From: Brassicibacter mesophilus | Lineage (GTDB): Bacteria; Bacillota; Clostridia; Tissierellales; Proteiniboraceae | Direction: 5' to 3' | Assembly (NCBI RefSeq): GCF_050433385.1 | Contig: NZ_JBNPXI010000002.1 | Coordinates: forward strand, 248,001 to 312,000 | DNA length: 64,000 nt | Shown here: piece by piece, positions 53,849 through 63,149 of the stretch | Numbering within the stretch: position 1 is the stretch's first letter | Layout: the number at the start of each line of letters is the position of its first letter | Notes under the pieces: generated by a model | What the model saw: the letters and a program-made list of their open reading frames with translations, nothing else | Databases searched by the model: none | What the model was told of the DNA's origin: nothing | Position numbers and translations under genes: made by a program

Positions 53849-54991
53849 TTAAATTTTGCTTATTCTCTTCGCAGGATTTATTATATCAGTAATTCTTACA
53901 CCAAAGTTGTCATCTATTACAACAACCTCGCCTTTTGCTATAATCTTACCATTAGCATATATCTCTAAAGGTTCTCCTAATAATTTGTCTAATTCGATGA
54001 TGGTTCCTGGCCCATATTCTAGTATTTCACTGATTCTGCGAGTAGTCCTACCTAACTCTACTGTGATTCCTATAGGTATCTCTTGAACTATTTCAATGCC
54101 TTCATTATATACCTTATTATCTATTGTTTCAAACTGCTGAAACTCTAGTTTTTTCACATTTACTTGATTTTGATTTACATTCTTAGACTTTTCTTCTTTT
54201 ATATTATAGCCCATGTCTAAACTATTTTTAGACTGAATTGTGTCATGAGAATATTGAGGAATTGCTGCATCATGGTCCTGCTTAACATTTTGAATATCAT
54301 CTACTACAATACTATCATTTGCATCCTCATCTCCTCCAAGCAGCTTATTAACCATGTTTTTTGCAAAACTTAATGGTATTAACTGCATAATCTGACTATC
54401 AATCAAATCACCTACCACCATTTTAAATGATATTTTAACTATAGGTTCATCATGATTAATTGAATCGATATTAAATGGACCTTCGTGTAAATTTATCTGA
54501 AAAGCTCTAGGTGGCTCAATATCTATCATATTTGAAAACATTTCAGAAAGAGATGTGCATGATGAGCCTACCATTTGATTCATAGCTTCGCTGATGGCGC
54601 TCAAATCCATTTCATTTAGCTCCCTGTCTATATTGCGACCATCTCCACCCATCATTAAGTCAGTTATTACTTTTACATCATCAATCTTAAGTACTAGCAG
54701 GTTAGCTCCCTCTAGGCCTAGCTTGTACTTAACATCAACTGCTACAAAAGGTATAGGGTATTGATCAGACAATTCTTTGATTGTTGTAATAGTTACTTTT
54801 GGTGTTGTTATGACTACTTTCTGTCCTAACAGCGTAAACAGTGTTGTAGCCGCAGTTCCCATGCTAATATTACCAATTTCACCTAAAGCATCTTTTTCTG
54901 AGTCAGTTAAATCGTTACTGTCTTCTACGTGATCATAATTTCCTTTTAATAATGCATCAATTTCTTCTTGGGTTAACATATTATCAGGCAT
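53849..54991 (-). CDS. fliY: Flagellar motor switch phosphatase FliY (FliN fusion)
   Basis: Switch-complex protein of 380 residues. It has an N-terminal CheY-binding EIDALLKG motif, a CheC-like phosphatase domain with two active sites (the first D34-E38-N41-P64, the second in LSAISEAMNQM), a variable linker (about 225-290) and a C-terminal FliN domain (about 295-380). It removes phosphate from CheY-P at the motor. The ATG at 54991 overlaps the fliM stop by eight bases. Confidence 0.95.
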   Translation of the reverse strand: MPDNMLTQEEIDALLKGNYDHVEDSNDLTDSEKDALGEIGNISMGTAATTLFTLLGQKVVITTPKVTITTIKELSDQYPIPFVAVDVKYKLGLEGANLLVLKIDDVKVITDLMMGGDGRNIDRELNEMDLSAISEAMNQMVGSSCTSLSEMFSNMIDIEPPRAFQINLHEGPFNIDSINHDEPIVKISFKMVVGDLIDSQIMQLIPLSFAKNMVNKLLGGDEDANDSIVVDDIQNVKQDHDAAIPQYSHDTIQSKNSLDMGYNIKEEKSKNVNQNQVNVKKLEFQQFETIDNKVYNEGIEIVQEIPIGITVELGRTTRRISEILEYGPGTIIELDKLLGEPLEIYANGKIIAKGEVVVIDDNFGVRITDIINPAKRISKI

Positions 54992-55979
54992 CTAAATCAT
55001 CACCGTCCTTTTGAACTCTAGTTATTTTTACGGCTACTTTATTTTTATTTGAACCAGGCACTCCGTAAAATTTAAGGCTGGAACCAACATTCATTCTAAC
55101 TTCATCATCAAGCTTATTATTAAGCTTAATTACATCTCCTACTTGTAAATCTACTAATTCTTTAACTGTTATTTCAGTAGAGCTTAAAACAGCACCTAGA
55201 ACTACATATGCATTCTTGATTCTTTTTTCTATAATTTCCTTATCATTATTAGATACATCTTTTTTTGTAGTTGAAAACCATAGCTTTGTACTTAATTGAT
55301 TTAAAATTGGTTCAATTACAATATGAGGTATACAAATATTTATCATACCTTCTATATTCCCTATAGAAATGTTTAAAGTAATTAATGCTATGGTTTCACT
55401 AGGTGAAACAATTTGTGCAAATTGCGAGTTTGTCTCAATTTTTTCAAGTGATGGTGTTAGGATAATTACATTATCCCATGCTTGTGTCATAAGTCCAATA
55501 ACTTTTTTCATCATCTTATTCAGTAGTGTTAGCTCTATCTCAGTAAAGCTTCTTATTTCGTTAGCATTCTCTCCATTACCACCAAGTAATCTATCAATAA
55601 TAATAAAGGCAATGTTTGTTGAAATATCAACAATAACTTGTCCACTTAAAGGTTCAAAATTTACAATTGAGAGAAATGCTGGATTTGAAATAGCATTACT
55701 GAACTCACTATAAGCATACTGGTCAACTGTTAAAACTGAAATTTTAACAGGTGCTCTTAAGTACCCTGATAAAAAAGTCTGAAGAAGTCTTCCAAAATTA
55801 TCATGAATAATTTCTAATGTTCTTAGTTGATCCTTTGCGATTTTTTGAGGGTTCCTGAAGTCATATTTCTTAACTTTTTTTTCTGTGCTTTCTTCTTTTA
55901 TTTCTTGAACATCAACTTCTCCAGTACTTAATGCTTTGAGTAGGGCATCTATTTCGTTTTGTGACAGAACTTCAGCCAA
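54984..55979 (-). CDS. fliM: Flagellar motor switch protein FliM
   Basis: C-ring protein that binds CheY-P and sets rotation sense. The 331 residues include the N-terminal CheY-binding peptide LSQNEIDALLKAL, the central CheC-like domain without phosphatase residues, and the C-terminal SpoA/FliN-like domain (about 245-320). The start is TTG at 55979, preceded by AGGGAGGTATATA. It overlaps fliY and lies 13 bases after fliL. Confidence 0.97.
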   Translation of the reverse strand: MAEVLSQNEIDALLKALSTGEVDVQEIKEESTEKKVKKYDFRNPQKIAKDQLRTLEIIHDNFGRLLQTFLSGYLRAPVKISVLTVDQYAYSEFSNAISNPAFLSIVNFEPLSGQVIVDISTNIAFIIIDRLLGGNGENANEIRSFTEIELTLLNKMMKKVIGLMTQAWDNVIILTPSLEKIETNSQFAQIVSPSETIALITLNISIGNIEGMINICIPHIVIEPILNQLSTKLWFSTTKKDVSNNDKEIIEKRIKNAYVVLGAVLSSTEITVKELVDLQVGDVIKLNNKLDDEVRMNVGSSLKFYGVPGSNKNKVAVKITRVQKDGDDLDA

Positions 55980-55992
55980 TATATATACCTCC

Positions 55993-56409
55993 CTACTGTA
56001 CTATAAATTCATCAAAATAGACATTAGAAATTTCTGTATTACCAAATAGTTCAATAAGTTTCTCTGTTATTTCCTTCTGTAGTGATAACTGTCCTTCGCT
56101 TCCTTCAATATCTTGTTCGGTTTTATTTCTTATAATTTTATTTATTTCATCTTTAATTAGAAAGCTTTTTTCTTCCAGACTAACTATCAGTTCTTCATTA
56201 TTCATTTCTACAGTAGTGTTTATTTTAACTATTCTATTGCTATTCTTGAGATTACAGTACATCTCTCCTATATTATAGTAGTACAATTGCTTTTCAGCAA
56301 CTTTTTGTTCATTTTGTTTTAGCAGCATTATTCCAAAAACTGTACCAATTATTAAACCAACTACAATAAATGAAAGAATTGCAATCATAAAAATTTTCTT
56401 AGTACTCAT
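55993..56409 (-). CDS. fliL: Flagellar basal body-associated protein FliL
   Basis: Stator-associated protein of 138 residues with one N-terminal membrane helix (about 8-29) and an extracytoplasmic domain that ends YFDEFIVQ, the usual FliL C-terminal pattern. It modulates stator output. The ATG at 56409 follows AAAGGAGTTTGAGAA. It lies between motB and fliM. Confidence 0.93.
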   Translation of the reverse strand: MSTKKIFMIAILSFIVVGLIIGTVFGIMLLKQNEQKVAEKQLYYYNIGEMYCNLKNSNRIVKINTTVEMNNEELIVSLEEKSFLIKDEINKIIRNKTEQDIEGSEGQLSLQKEITEKLIELFGNTEISNVYFDEFIVQ

Positions 56410-56427
56410 TTCTCAAACTCCTTTACA

Positions 56428-57174
56428 TCAGTTAGGTTCAAATTTACTATATACCGATTTCATTATAACCAAGTCAACTCTTCTATTCTTAGCTTTATTT
56501 TCAGCTGTATCATTAGGTGCCACAGGTCTGTAGTAACTATAGCCAGCTGACGAGATTCTATCACCTTTTATATCTTGCTTTTCCACTAAAAATCTCAATA
56601 CATTTGTTGCTCTAATTGCTGACAACTCCCAGTTCGTTGGGTAGTTTGCCGTGTTGATTATAGAGTCAGAATCTGTATGACCTTCAATTCTTATCTGCTT
56701 ATCAATAAATTCTTCCCTTCTTAATATTTCTGATATATATGTTAATATTTCTTTAGCTTTTGGCTTAACTTCTGCTCTACCAGAATCAAAAAAAACATTA
56801 TCGAGAACTCTAATAGTTAATCCTCTCTCATCTATTTGAGCGACAATTTTATTGTCTAATCCTTTTTCTTTACTATAATCATCTATAAGTATTTTCAGCT
56901 TTTTAAAATCTTCTACCTCCTGGATTTCCTTAGTTGTTAGCTCTTCAGGTAAATTAGCCGTATTTATGTAAGGCATATTTTCTACAGTTTTTCCTCCCTC
57001 AAAGACTCCAAGTGAGCCTTGGAAGGACTTCATAATAGCCTCAAATTTCTCTGCATCAATCTTGGAAAAAGAAAATAACAATACGAAAAAACATAAAAGA
57101 AGCGTAACTAAATCACTATATGTAGTCATCCACTCAGGTGCGCCTTTCTTTTCCTCACTGCTTTTTCTTCTCAT
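56428..57174 (-). CDS. motB: Flagellar stator protein MotB
   Basis: Peptidoglycan-anchored stator subunit, 248 residues. The proton-channel aspartate D21 lies at the start of the single membrane helix (TYSDLVTLLLCFF), followed by a plug/linker and a C-terminal OmpA-like domain with IEGHTDSDS. The ATG at 57174 overlaps the motA stop by one base. Ion type (H+ or Na+) cannot be read with certainty. Confidence 0.96.
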   Translation of the reverse strand: MRRKSSEEKKGAPEWMTTYSDLVTLLLCFFVLLFSFSKIDAEKFEAIMKSFQGSLGVFEGGKTVENMPYINTANLPEELTTKEIQEVEDFKKLKILIDDYSKEKGLDNKIVAQIDERGLTIRVLDNVFFDSGRAEVKPKAKEILTYISEILRREEFIDKQIRIEGHTDSDSIINTANYPTNWELSAIRATNVLRFLVEKQDIKGDRISSAGYSYYRPVAPNDTAENKAKNRRVDLVIMKSVYSKFEPN

Positions 57175-57959
57175 TATGATTCCTCACCTTCAAGTTCTTT
57201 CTTGAAATTACTTCTTAATTCAGGAGACAAGAAGGTCTTTAACTTTTCTTCGATTATTCTTGGATTTTCTCCTGCTTGAATAGATAATAATCCTTCTACC
57301 ATCAATTCTTTTATAAGAACCTCTTCTTTACTTCTACCTTTTAGCTTGTTGGCTATTGGAATAAAAATCAGGTTAGCAAAGACTGAACCATAAAATGTAG
57401 TTATTAAAGCTACAGACATATTAGGGCCAACACTTGTAGGATCTTCTAGGTCTTTTAACATATTGATTAACCCAATCAATGTTCCAATCATACCAAATGC
57501 TGGAGCAAATGCTCCCATGGCCTCAAATATACCTTGTCCATCTTTATGTCTATCTTCAAGGAATGCCAATTCAGTCTCTAAAATATTTCTCACTAGTTCA
57601 GGATCTGTTCCATCTACAATCAGCATAATTCCCTTTTTAAGAAATAGATCATCAATTTTTTCCCCAGCTTCTTCAAGAGCCAATAATCCCTCTTTTCTAG
57701 CTATATTAGATAGATCTATTATTTGATTTATAACATTACCTGCTGGCAGGCTGCTTGTTGTAAAAGCATTCTTTACTATCTTGAGAGTCTTTATAACTTT
57801 CTTAAGAGGATAGCTAATAAAAGTAGCTGCAATTGTTCCCCCTAATACGATTACTAATGATGGTCCATGTATAAATGTTGTTAAACTACCAGAAAGAAAT
57901 ATCCCCCATATTAAGAAGCCTATACCGGTTAAAAAACCAATGACCGTTGCTAAATCCAT
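57174..57959 (-). CDS. motA: Flagellar stator protein MotA
   Basis: Ion-channel stator subunit of 261 residues with four membrane helices (about 5-25, 30-50, 150-170, 180-205). The cytoplasmic loop carries charged residues for rotor contact, and the SFISYPLKKVIKTLK and MGAFAPAFGMIGTLIGL blocks are present. The ATG at 57959 has AGGTGTGACTA upstream. motA-motB lie within the flagellar operon rather than as a separate unit. Confidence 0.96.
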   Translation of the reverse strand: MDLATVIGFLTGIGFLIWGIFLSGSLTTFIHGPSLVIVLGGTIAATFISYPLKKVIKTLKIVKNAFTTSSLPAGNVINQIIDLSNIARKEGLLALEEAGEKIDDLFLKKGIMLIVDGTDPELVRNILETELAFLEDRHKDGQGIFEAMGAFAPAFGMIGTLIGLINMLKDLEDPTSVGPNMSVALITTFYGSVFANLIFIPIANKLKGRSKEEVLIKELMVEGLLSIQAGENPRIIEEKLKTFLSPELRSNFKKELEGEES

Positions 57960-57978
57960 TAGTCACACCTCTTTCATA

Positions 57979-58173
57979 TTACTTGTTTCTATATATAAAT
58001 AATTGATTTTTAAATGTGATTACTTTATTAATAATCTCATCAACAGTTTCTTTTACTAATAATTTCTTACCTGTAGTAAGTGTTATTACTGTATCAGGAG
58101 TTTCTTCAATTGATTCAATTAATTCACAATTTAATATAAATGCCTTATCATTCAATTTTCTTAATTCTATCAT
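57979..58173 (-). CDS. flbD: FlbD-family protein
   Basis: Small protein of 64 residues with the FlbD pattern: MIELRKLNDKAFILNCELIE, then TPDTVITLTTGKKLLVKE. It is often encoded after flgE in Firmicutes and spirochaetes. It is not the Caulobacter transcription factor of the same name; its role is uncertain, possibly in stator or basal body function. The ATG at 58173 follows AAAGGACAGTGATTAATTA. Confidence 0.9.
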   Translation of the reverse strand: MIELRKLNDKAFILNCELIESIEETPDTVITLTTGKKLLVKETVDEIINKVITFKNQLFIYRNK

Positions 58174-58197
58174 TAATTAATCACTGTCCTTTTATTT

Positions 58198-58222
58198 GCC
58201 AGGATAACTAAGTTATCCTGGC
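58198..58222. repeat. Perfect hairpin between flgE and flbD
   Basis: Ten-base arms GCCAGGATAA and TTATCCTGGC with a 5-base loop, placed nine bases after the flgE stop. No T-run follows on either strand, so it is not a classical terminator. It may mark an mRNA processing point that sets different amounts of hook protein and MotAB. Confidence 0.6.
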
Positions 58223-58230
58223 ATTATTAA

Positions 58231-59490
58231 CTATCTTTTCATATTAACAAGCTCTTGAAGCATTTCATCGGATGTTGTAATAATCCTTGAATTAGCTTGG
58301 AAACCTCTTTGAGTCGTTATCATTTCTGTAAATTCTAATGATAAGTCTACATTAGACATTTCCAATGTCCCAGGATTCATAGCTCCAAAACCACTAGTTC
58401 CTGGTTTGCCTACTTGAGCTACTCCTGAGTTAGGTGAACTCTGGAAGAAGTTGTTTCCTATTTTTTGAAGTCCTGATGGATTATCAAACTTAGCTAAAGC
58501 AATTTGACCTAAAGTCTTTGTTGTACCATTGGTAAAGCTACCAGTTATAACTCCGGCAGCATCTATTGAGAAACCATCTAACGAGCCTGAGCTTTTACCA
58601 TCTGCTTTACCAACTAAATCACTATCATTAGCAAATTGAGTTATACCTTCAAGATTTACTGTTATTATGTTTGTGGTTTTATCATTGCCAAAAGAAAATG
58701 CCAAATCATCTGGAAAATCTAATTCAAAATTTGCCGGACTTGTATTCAAGTTACCCTCTGTATCAAATTCTAAATCCATTGAACTTTTAGTTGGATCAAC
58801 TGTGATTTCACTACCTGAGGCAAGGTCTTTAACACTTGTAACACTAACAGTCCATTTATTATCATCTGTCTTTTTAAATTCATAGTTTACTTTGTATGAA
58901 TTCCCCAAGCTATCCTTTATCGTGGTGTCTGTTTTAAATATACCTTTTTCTGGATCATTAGCAATCAACCTTGAATCTATATTTCCTGTAAAATCTATTT
59001 TTGTAGATGCTTTTGGTGGTGCTGTTTCGGTCCTGTTAATTCTTATAGGTGCAAGATCGCCGTTTTCATTTAATCCTAATACTTTAAAACCGTCAGCTGT
59101 AACTAGATATCCATCTCTATCTAAGTCAAAATTACCAGCTCTTGTAAAATATTTGTTTTCAAACGCTTCATCATCAGTAACCATAAAATAGCCTTGACCA
59201 TCAATCATTAAATCTGTAGGGTTCTCGGTTCTTTGTGTTGCTCCTTTAGTATGTATAGTATTTATTGAGCCAATTTTCAAACCTAAACCAACCTGTTGAG
59301 GATTTGTACCTCCTTTTCCACCTTGTGGCGCACCAGCACCTCTTACTACTTGACTAAACACTTCCTGGAATGTTACTTGACCTCTTTTATAACCAACTGT
59401 ATTTACGTTTGCAATGTTATTGCCTATAACATCCATTTTAATCTGATGTGCTCTAAGACCTGATACACCAGAATACATTGATCTCATCAT
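58231..59490 (-). CDS. flgE: Flagellar hook protein FlgE
   Basis: Structural protein of the hook, 419 residues. The N-terminal rod-type block (MYSGVSGLRAHQIKMDVIGN-like) and NNIANVNTVGYKRG, and the C-terminal FTEMITTQRGFQANSRIIT segment, are the conserved coiled-coil ends. The middle is a variable beta domain that is exported and exposed. The ATG at 59490 (a second one follows immediately) has AAGGAGGTCATATA upstream. It is the usual gene after flgD in this cluster. Confidence 0.96.
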   Translation of the reverse strand: MMRSMYSGVSGLRAHQIKMDVIGNNIANVNTVGYKRGQVTFQEVFSQVVRGAGAPQGGKGGTNPQQVGLGLKIGSINTIHTKGATQRTENPTDLMIDGQGYFMVTDDEAFENKYFTRAGNFDLDRDGYLVTADGFKVLGLNENGDLAPIRINRTETAPPKASTKIDFTGNIDSRLIANDPEKGIFKTDTTIKDSLGNSYKVNYEFKKTDDNKWTVSVTSVKDLASGSEITVDPTKSSMDLEFDTEGNLNTSPANFELDFPDDLAFSFGNDKTTNIITVNLEGITQFANDSDLVGKADGKSSGSLDGFSIDAAGVITGSFTNGTTKTLGQIALAKFDNPSGLQKIGNNFFQSSPNSGVAQVGKPGTSGFGAMNPGTLEMSNVDLSLEFTEMITTQRGFQANSRIITTSDEMLQELVNMKR

Positions 59491-59573
59491 ATTATATGAC
59501 CTCCTTATCTTTAAGAGCCAATGACTATATCCTCTGTCAGTCAGATATAGATAGCTTCCTTATAAAGGTCCAG

Positions 59574-59966
59574 CTATATTACTATGGCTCCATCTATATT
59601 AGTAAAAACATTGTCCTTTAATTGTTCTGCATTGACTGTAGTAATAATTGTTTTAGTCTTAATACTTGCAATAAATGCCTTATTATCCATAAGTATTAGA
59701 GCTTCATTCACACCTTTATTATCAGCCTTATCTATTGCTAATTTAATTTTAGTAATATCTTCATTGCTAAGTACTATATTTCTAACGTTCATACGATCTT
59801 TCGCATGTTTAGTAAACTTTATTTCAGTAGTTGCTTGTCCTACTTGTTTTAAAACTTCATCAAAATTTTTCTTGCTAGACTTATTAGTTAAGCCTAGATT
59901 TGGTCTGTTTAGCGTTTTATTAAGTATTACTTTCGAATTAATATTTTGCATGTCAATCTTATTCAT
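59574..59966 (-). CDS. Flagellar operon protein (TIGR02530 type)
   Basis: Protein of 130 residues found between flgD and flgE in Clostridia and Bacillus. It has a variable N-terminus and a conserved C-terminal part KFTKHAKDRMNVRNIVLS, then KGVNEALILMDNKAFIASI and a closing TIITTVNAEQLKDNVFTNID. The family is named only from location. I use the ATG at 59966, with GGAGTGATAAT upstream, rather than the frame start at 59993. The gene begins just after flgD. Confidence 0.88.
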   Translation of the reverse strand: MNKIDMQNINSKVILNKTLNRPNLGLTNKSSKKNFDEVLKQVGQATTEIKFTKHAKDRMNVRNIVLSNEDITKIKLAIDKADNKGVNEALILMDNKAFIASIKTKTIITTVNAEQLKDNVFTNIDGAIVI

Positions 59967-59979
59967 ATTATCACTCCGA

Positions 59980-60402
59980 TTACACTGACTCACCAGTATA
60001 TGCTTCTATAGCCTTTCTAATTAAATCAAGCTGTTCAACTATCTTTTCTTGACTTTCAGTGCTTGTCTTATTAAGAGTATCTAAAGTTTCAGTTAATTTT
60101 TTATTCATTTCTTTATTATTTGCATTAGAACTATATATCTCGTATAAAATCGCTGCTTGAGACTGTTTAAGACTAGTATTCATATTTTGAATTTGCTCTA
60201 ATGTACTAAATTGAGCCATTTGTGAAATAAATTCCTTGTCTTCCATTGGATTTAATGGATCCTGATTTTTCAGCTGAGTAACTAATAGATTCAGAAATGC
60301 GTCTTTTCCCAGCATACCATTATCTTCTTCAACCTTCTCTTCAGTATTTTTCTGTTTAAAATTGTACCATAACGTTTTATCATCTACACTATTAACCGAC
60401 AT
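59980..60402 (-). CDS. flgD: Flagellar hook capping protein FlgD
   Basis: Scaffold needed for hook polymerisation. The 140 residues hold the conserved N-terminal block LGKDAFLNLLVTQLKNQDP then NPMEDKEFISQMAQFSTLEQ, and a coiled-coil-like C-terminus; the large beta domain of enterobacterial FlgD is missing, as is common in Firmicutes. The ATG at 60402 has GGTGAAAAA upstream. It follows fliK by 11 bases. Confidence 0.95.
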   Translation of the reverse strand: MSVNSVDDKTLWYNFKQKNTEEKVEEDNGMLGKDAFLNLLVTQLKNQDPLNPMEDKEFISQMAQFSTLEQIQNMNTSLKQSQAAILYEIYSSNANNKEMNKKLTETLDTLNKTSTESQEKIVEQLDLIRKAIEAYTGESV

Positions 60403-60413
60403 TTTTTCACCAC

Positions 60414-61883
60414 CTATACAATTAGATCTAACCCACTTGAATAATCATTCATATTGCTTGAATTTTGCTGATTGATTTCTTCGTACATATTACTCAGTCT
60501 AACGTCATCAACTTTTATTTTACGTTGTTTATTCCTTTTATTATTGCTCCATGAATCAGCACTGTTTCTTTCAAACCCTGAATCTTTATTAACTGATACA
60601 TCTAGAGCCTGAAAGGATACTCCTTGTTCTCTAAAGCTGTCTCTTAGCTGTTCAATATTAGAATCTAATAGCTGCTTAATATGGTAGCTTTCAACAAAAG
60701 CTTTAGCTGTTACTATGCCTTTCTCAACTACAACTTTTATAGTCATTTCTCCTAAAATCTCTGGTTTAAGCTTTATTTTGATTTCATCACGAATGTCTTT
60801 ATGATCTACCTTAATTTTGTCAACTATCTGTTCGAATATACTATTTTTGTTAATGAAAATGGGTTCTTTAATAGCTTTTTCTGTACTAACAACTGCTTCA
60901 AACAATTCATTAGACTGACCATCAGGCTTTATACTTTGATCAGCTACTAAATTGCTTAAGGATCTTGGGATACCAACATTCTCTCTGTTGACATTACTAC
61001 TATCGATTGAATATTCAGCCCTTGTTTCACTTTTACTACTATCTTGATTGGCTTTGATATTGTCATTTTTAACGTTTATTTCTTTAGTACTAGTTTTGTT
61101 ATCTTCAAACTTAACTACTTCTGCGCTATTTTGATTTGTAATATTTAGAGATTTATTAAGATTTTGAGCAGTTTTCATGATCTCATCAATATGTGATTTA
61201 AGTTCATTTAAGAATGAAGGTTCCAATTTTTCCAAATTGCCATTGTCAATAATATTGACAATATCTTGGATTTCCTGAATAAGTTTCAACCCTTCATTTT
61301 TATCTGACTTATTTAGTAGCTCAAGTATAGGTTCCATGCTTGAAATAATGTCGTTCAGTTTAATAGACATCGCATGAGCTTCTGAACTAGAAATTTCATT
61401 ATATATAGCTTTATCTTGTTGCATTTCATCATCATAGTTAATTGGCTCTGAATTTAAATATGTGCTTATTATACTAGACAAAATCTCATCGATAGCTATT
61501 AAATCTTGTAGTATTTCATCTGAAATAGAACTAGTGTCATTTTCCTCTACATTAACATTATCAATCTGTTCTTCATTTATGTCTGCTGAACTTTTTTTGA
61601 TATCTGTGTTAATATCTTTATCTTGGTTGTTGTTGCTACTAGTTTTATAGTTTTCATCATTTTTATCCTTGACTACTTTTCGATTATATTGTTGTAAAGC
61701 TACTTTATTAGTGTTCTTATAAAACTTTTTTGATTCACTGTTGTTTTCAGGACGATTGGTTTCTTCTCTACTAGCTTCGAATATCTGATCAAATGAACTT
61801 TTTAAGCCTTTATTTCGCTGATTAAAGTTTCTTTTATTTGATGTTTGAATACTCGTTATGCATTCAGTACTATTTTCTATCAT
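60414..61883 (-). CDS. fliK: Flagellar hook-length control protein FliK
   Basis: Secreted ruler that signals hook completion to FlhB. The 489-residue protein is rich in asparagine, serine, lysine and glutamate over its first 350 residues. The conserved C-terminal Flg_hook domain (about 355-440) has IKLKPEILGEMTIKV and VSFQALDVSVN. I use the ATG at 61883 because AAAGGAGGTGAGAAA is upstream; the frame begins at 61901. It lies between the motE-like gene and flgD, as expected. Confidence 0.93.
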   Translation of the reverse strand: MIENSTECITSIQTSNKRNFNQRNKGLKSSFDQIFEASREETNRPENNSESKKFYKNTNKVALQQYNRKVVKDKNDENYKTSSNNNQDKDINTDIKKSSADINEEQIDNVNVEENDTSSISDEILQDLIAIDEILSSIISTYLNSEPINYDDEMQQDKAIYNEISSSEAHAMSIKLNDIISSMEPILELLNKSDKNEGLKLIQEIQDIVNIIDNGNLEKLEPSFLNELKSHIDEIMKTAQNLNKSLNITNQNSAEVVKFEDNKTSTKEINVKNDNIKANQDSSKSETRAEYSIDSSNVNRENVGIPRSLSNLVADQSIKPDGQSNELFEAVVSTEKAIKEPIFINKNSIFEQIVDKIKVDHKDIRDEIKIKLKPEILGEMTIKVVVEKGIVTAKAFVESYHIKQLLDSNIEQLRDSFREQGVSFQALDVSVNKDSGFERNSADSWSNNKRNKQRKIKVDDVRLSNMYEEINQQNSSNMNDYSSGLDLIV

Positions 61884-61914
61884 TTTCTCACCTCCTTTCA
61901 TTGAGTCAGAAAAA

Positions 61915-63138
61915 TTATTGCATAGCTAGAGTTCTAGTGATCTCAGCTGCTTTCTTAGAGTCCAAGCTGGATAGTATCTGAGATAAATTTTGTTTTCTCA
62001 TCTTTTTTAAAACATCAGTTATTATAATAGAATCTGATATTTTATATAATGAGTTGTCTTCAATCTCTAATGATGTCACTTCGGTTTTATTCGCTACCAT
62101 CTTTTCTACTATCTTAGCAGCTTCTGTAGCATTCATTTTCTCATACAATGCTACTAATTCATCAATCCGACTATTGTACTGATTTATATAGTTCATAGTT
62201 TCAGCAATACTAGGAGTCATTGAATCATTTATACCTCTAAGTCTTTCCTGTTTCTCTATATTTGTAAATAACTCACTAATAAATTGTTCATCATCATTAT
62301 TAACTAATATTTCTGAAGCTTTTCTTATACTCATATTCATATATATGATAGCAAGCTCTTCAATTTTATAAATATCTGTGTTACCTATTTCACCAAAAGC
62401 TTTTATAGTATCTTTAGCTTCATATAGTTTTGCTAAACTTTTTAGTTCATTTTCTTTATCTTTTTTTTCAAATAATAGTATCTCTAAATCTCGTTTTTTA
62501 ACATCATTTATGTTAGATAAAATCTTATTGTAATCATCAGTTCCCAAGAAATATAGTATTTCTACAGCAGGTTTTTCTTTCATTTTTTCAAATATACTTG
62601 ATGTAGTTTTAATATTGTTGTTACTTAGCATTTTTTCGACTTCATTAATGGCAACTTGCAAATCCATTTTCTCAATTTGTTTAACTTCGTTAGCAAGTTT
62701 AGAGCTCTGCTCATCTTGTATTTCTTCATATATAGTAAATAATAAATCTTTCCTCAATTCAATATTTCTTACTGACTTTATGATTTCAGATGTTTTACCA
62801 GACGAAACAGAGTTCATACGTTTAACAACATTATTAAAAAGTTCCTCATCATTCTTCTTAATTATGTATAGCTTGTCAGATGCACTTTCTTTGTCAAGTG
62901 TCAAATAATAATTAGCCAAAAAGAGCTCTTTATCTTCCTTCTCATTTTCAGTAGGATATTTATCAAAGTGCTCTCCTACTACCCCAGGAGCTTTTCTCAA
63001 GTGATCATTCATTGCTTTATTAAAATCATTGTTGCTAAAGTACAATATTAACAGTATTAATAGTGGTATACCTATAAACACCAGTCCAAAAACTAATATT
63101 GTTTTAAGTATTCGATTGTCTTTCTTTTCTTTATTCAT
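61915..63138 (-). CDS. MotE/YlxF-like protein with expanded helical repeats
   Basis: Protein of 407 residues with one N-terminal membrane helix (about 8-31). The C-terminal part repeats the MgtE-N/FliG-like pattern: LYEKMNATEAAKIVEKM, then VLKKMRKQNLSQILSSLDSK and KAAEITRTLA. Similar, more diverged units (EILYFLGTDDYNKILSNI, ASEILVNNDDEQFISELF) precede them. This is the MotE/YlxF type found between fliJ and fliK, which in other bacteria stabilises or positions MotC/FliL-type stator parts, but here it is about twice the usual length. The ATG at 63138 follows AGAGGTAATAAT; an ATG at 63153 overlaps the fliJ stop and lacks a ribosome binding site. Function inferred. Confidence 0.76.
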   Translation of the reverse strand: MNKEKKDNRILKTILVFGLVFIGIPLLILLILYFSNNDFNKAMNDHLRKAPGVVGEHFDKYPTENEKEDKELFLANYYLTLDKESASDKLYIIKKNDEELFNNVVKRMNSVSSGKTSEIIKSVRNIELRKDLLFTIYEEIQDEQSSKLANEVKQIEKMDLQVAINEVEKMLSNNNIKTTSSIFEKMKEKPAVEILYFLGTDDYNKILSNINDVKKRDLEILLFEKKDKENELKSLAKLYEAKDTIKAFGEIGNTDIYKIEELAIIYMNMSIRKASEILVNNDDEQFISELFTNIEKQERLRGINDSMTPSIAETMNYINQYNSRIDELVALYEKMNATEAAKIVEKMVANKTEVTSLEIEDNSLYKISDSIIITDVLKKMRKQNLSQILSSLDSKKAAEITRTLAMQ

Positions 63139-63149
63139 ATTATTACCTC

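Noticed and set aside
59525..59550. CTATATC/GATATAG inverted repeat before flgE
   Set aside because: The loop is 12 bases, the stem is AT-rich and there is no T-run or clear regulatory match. It could be chance in AT-rich DNA.
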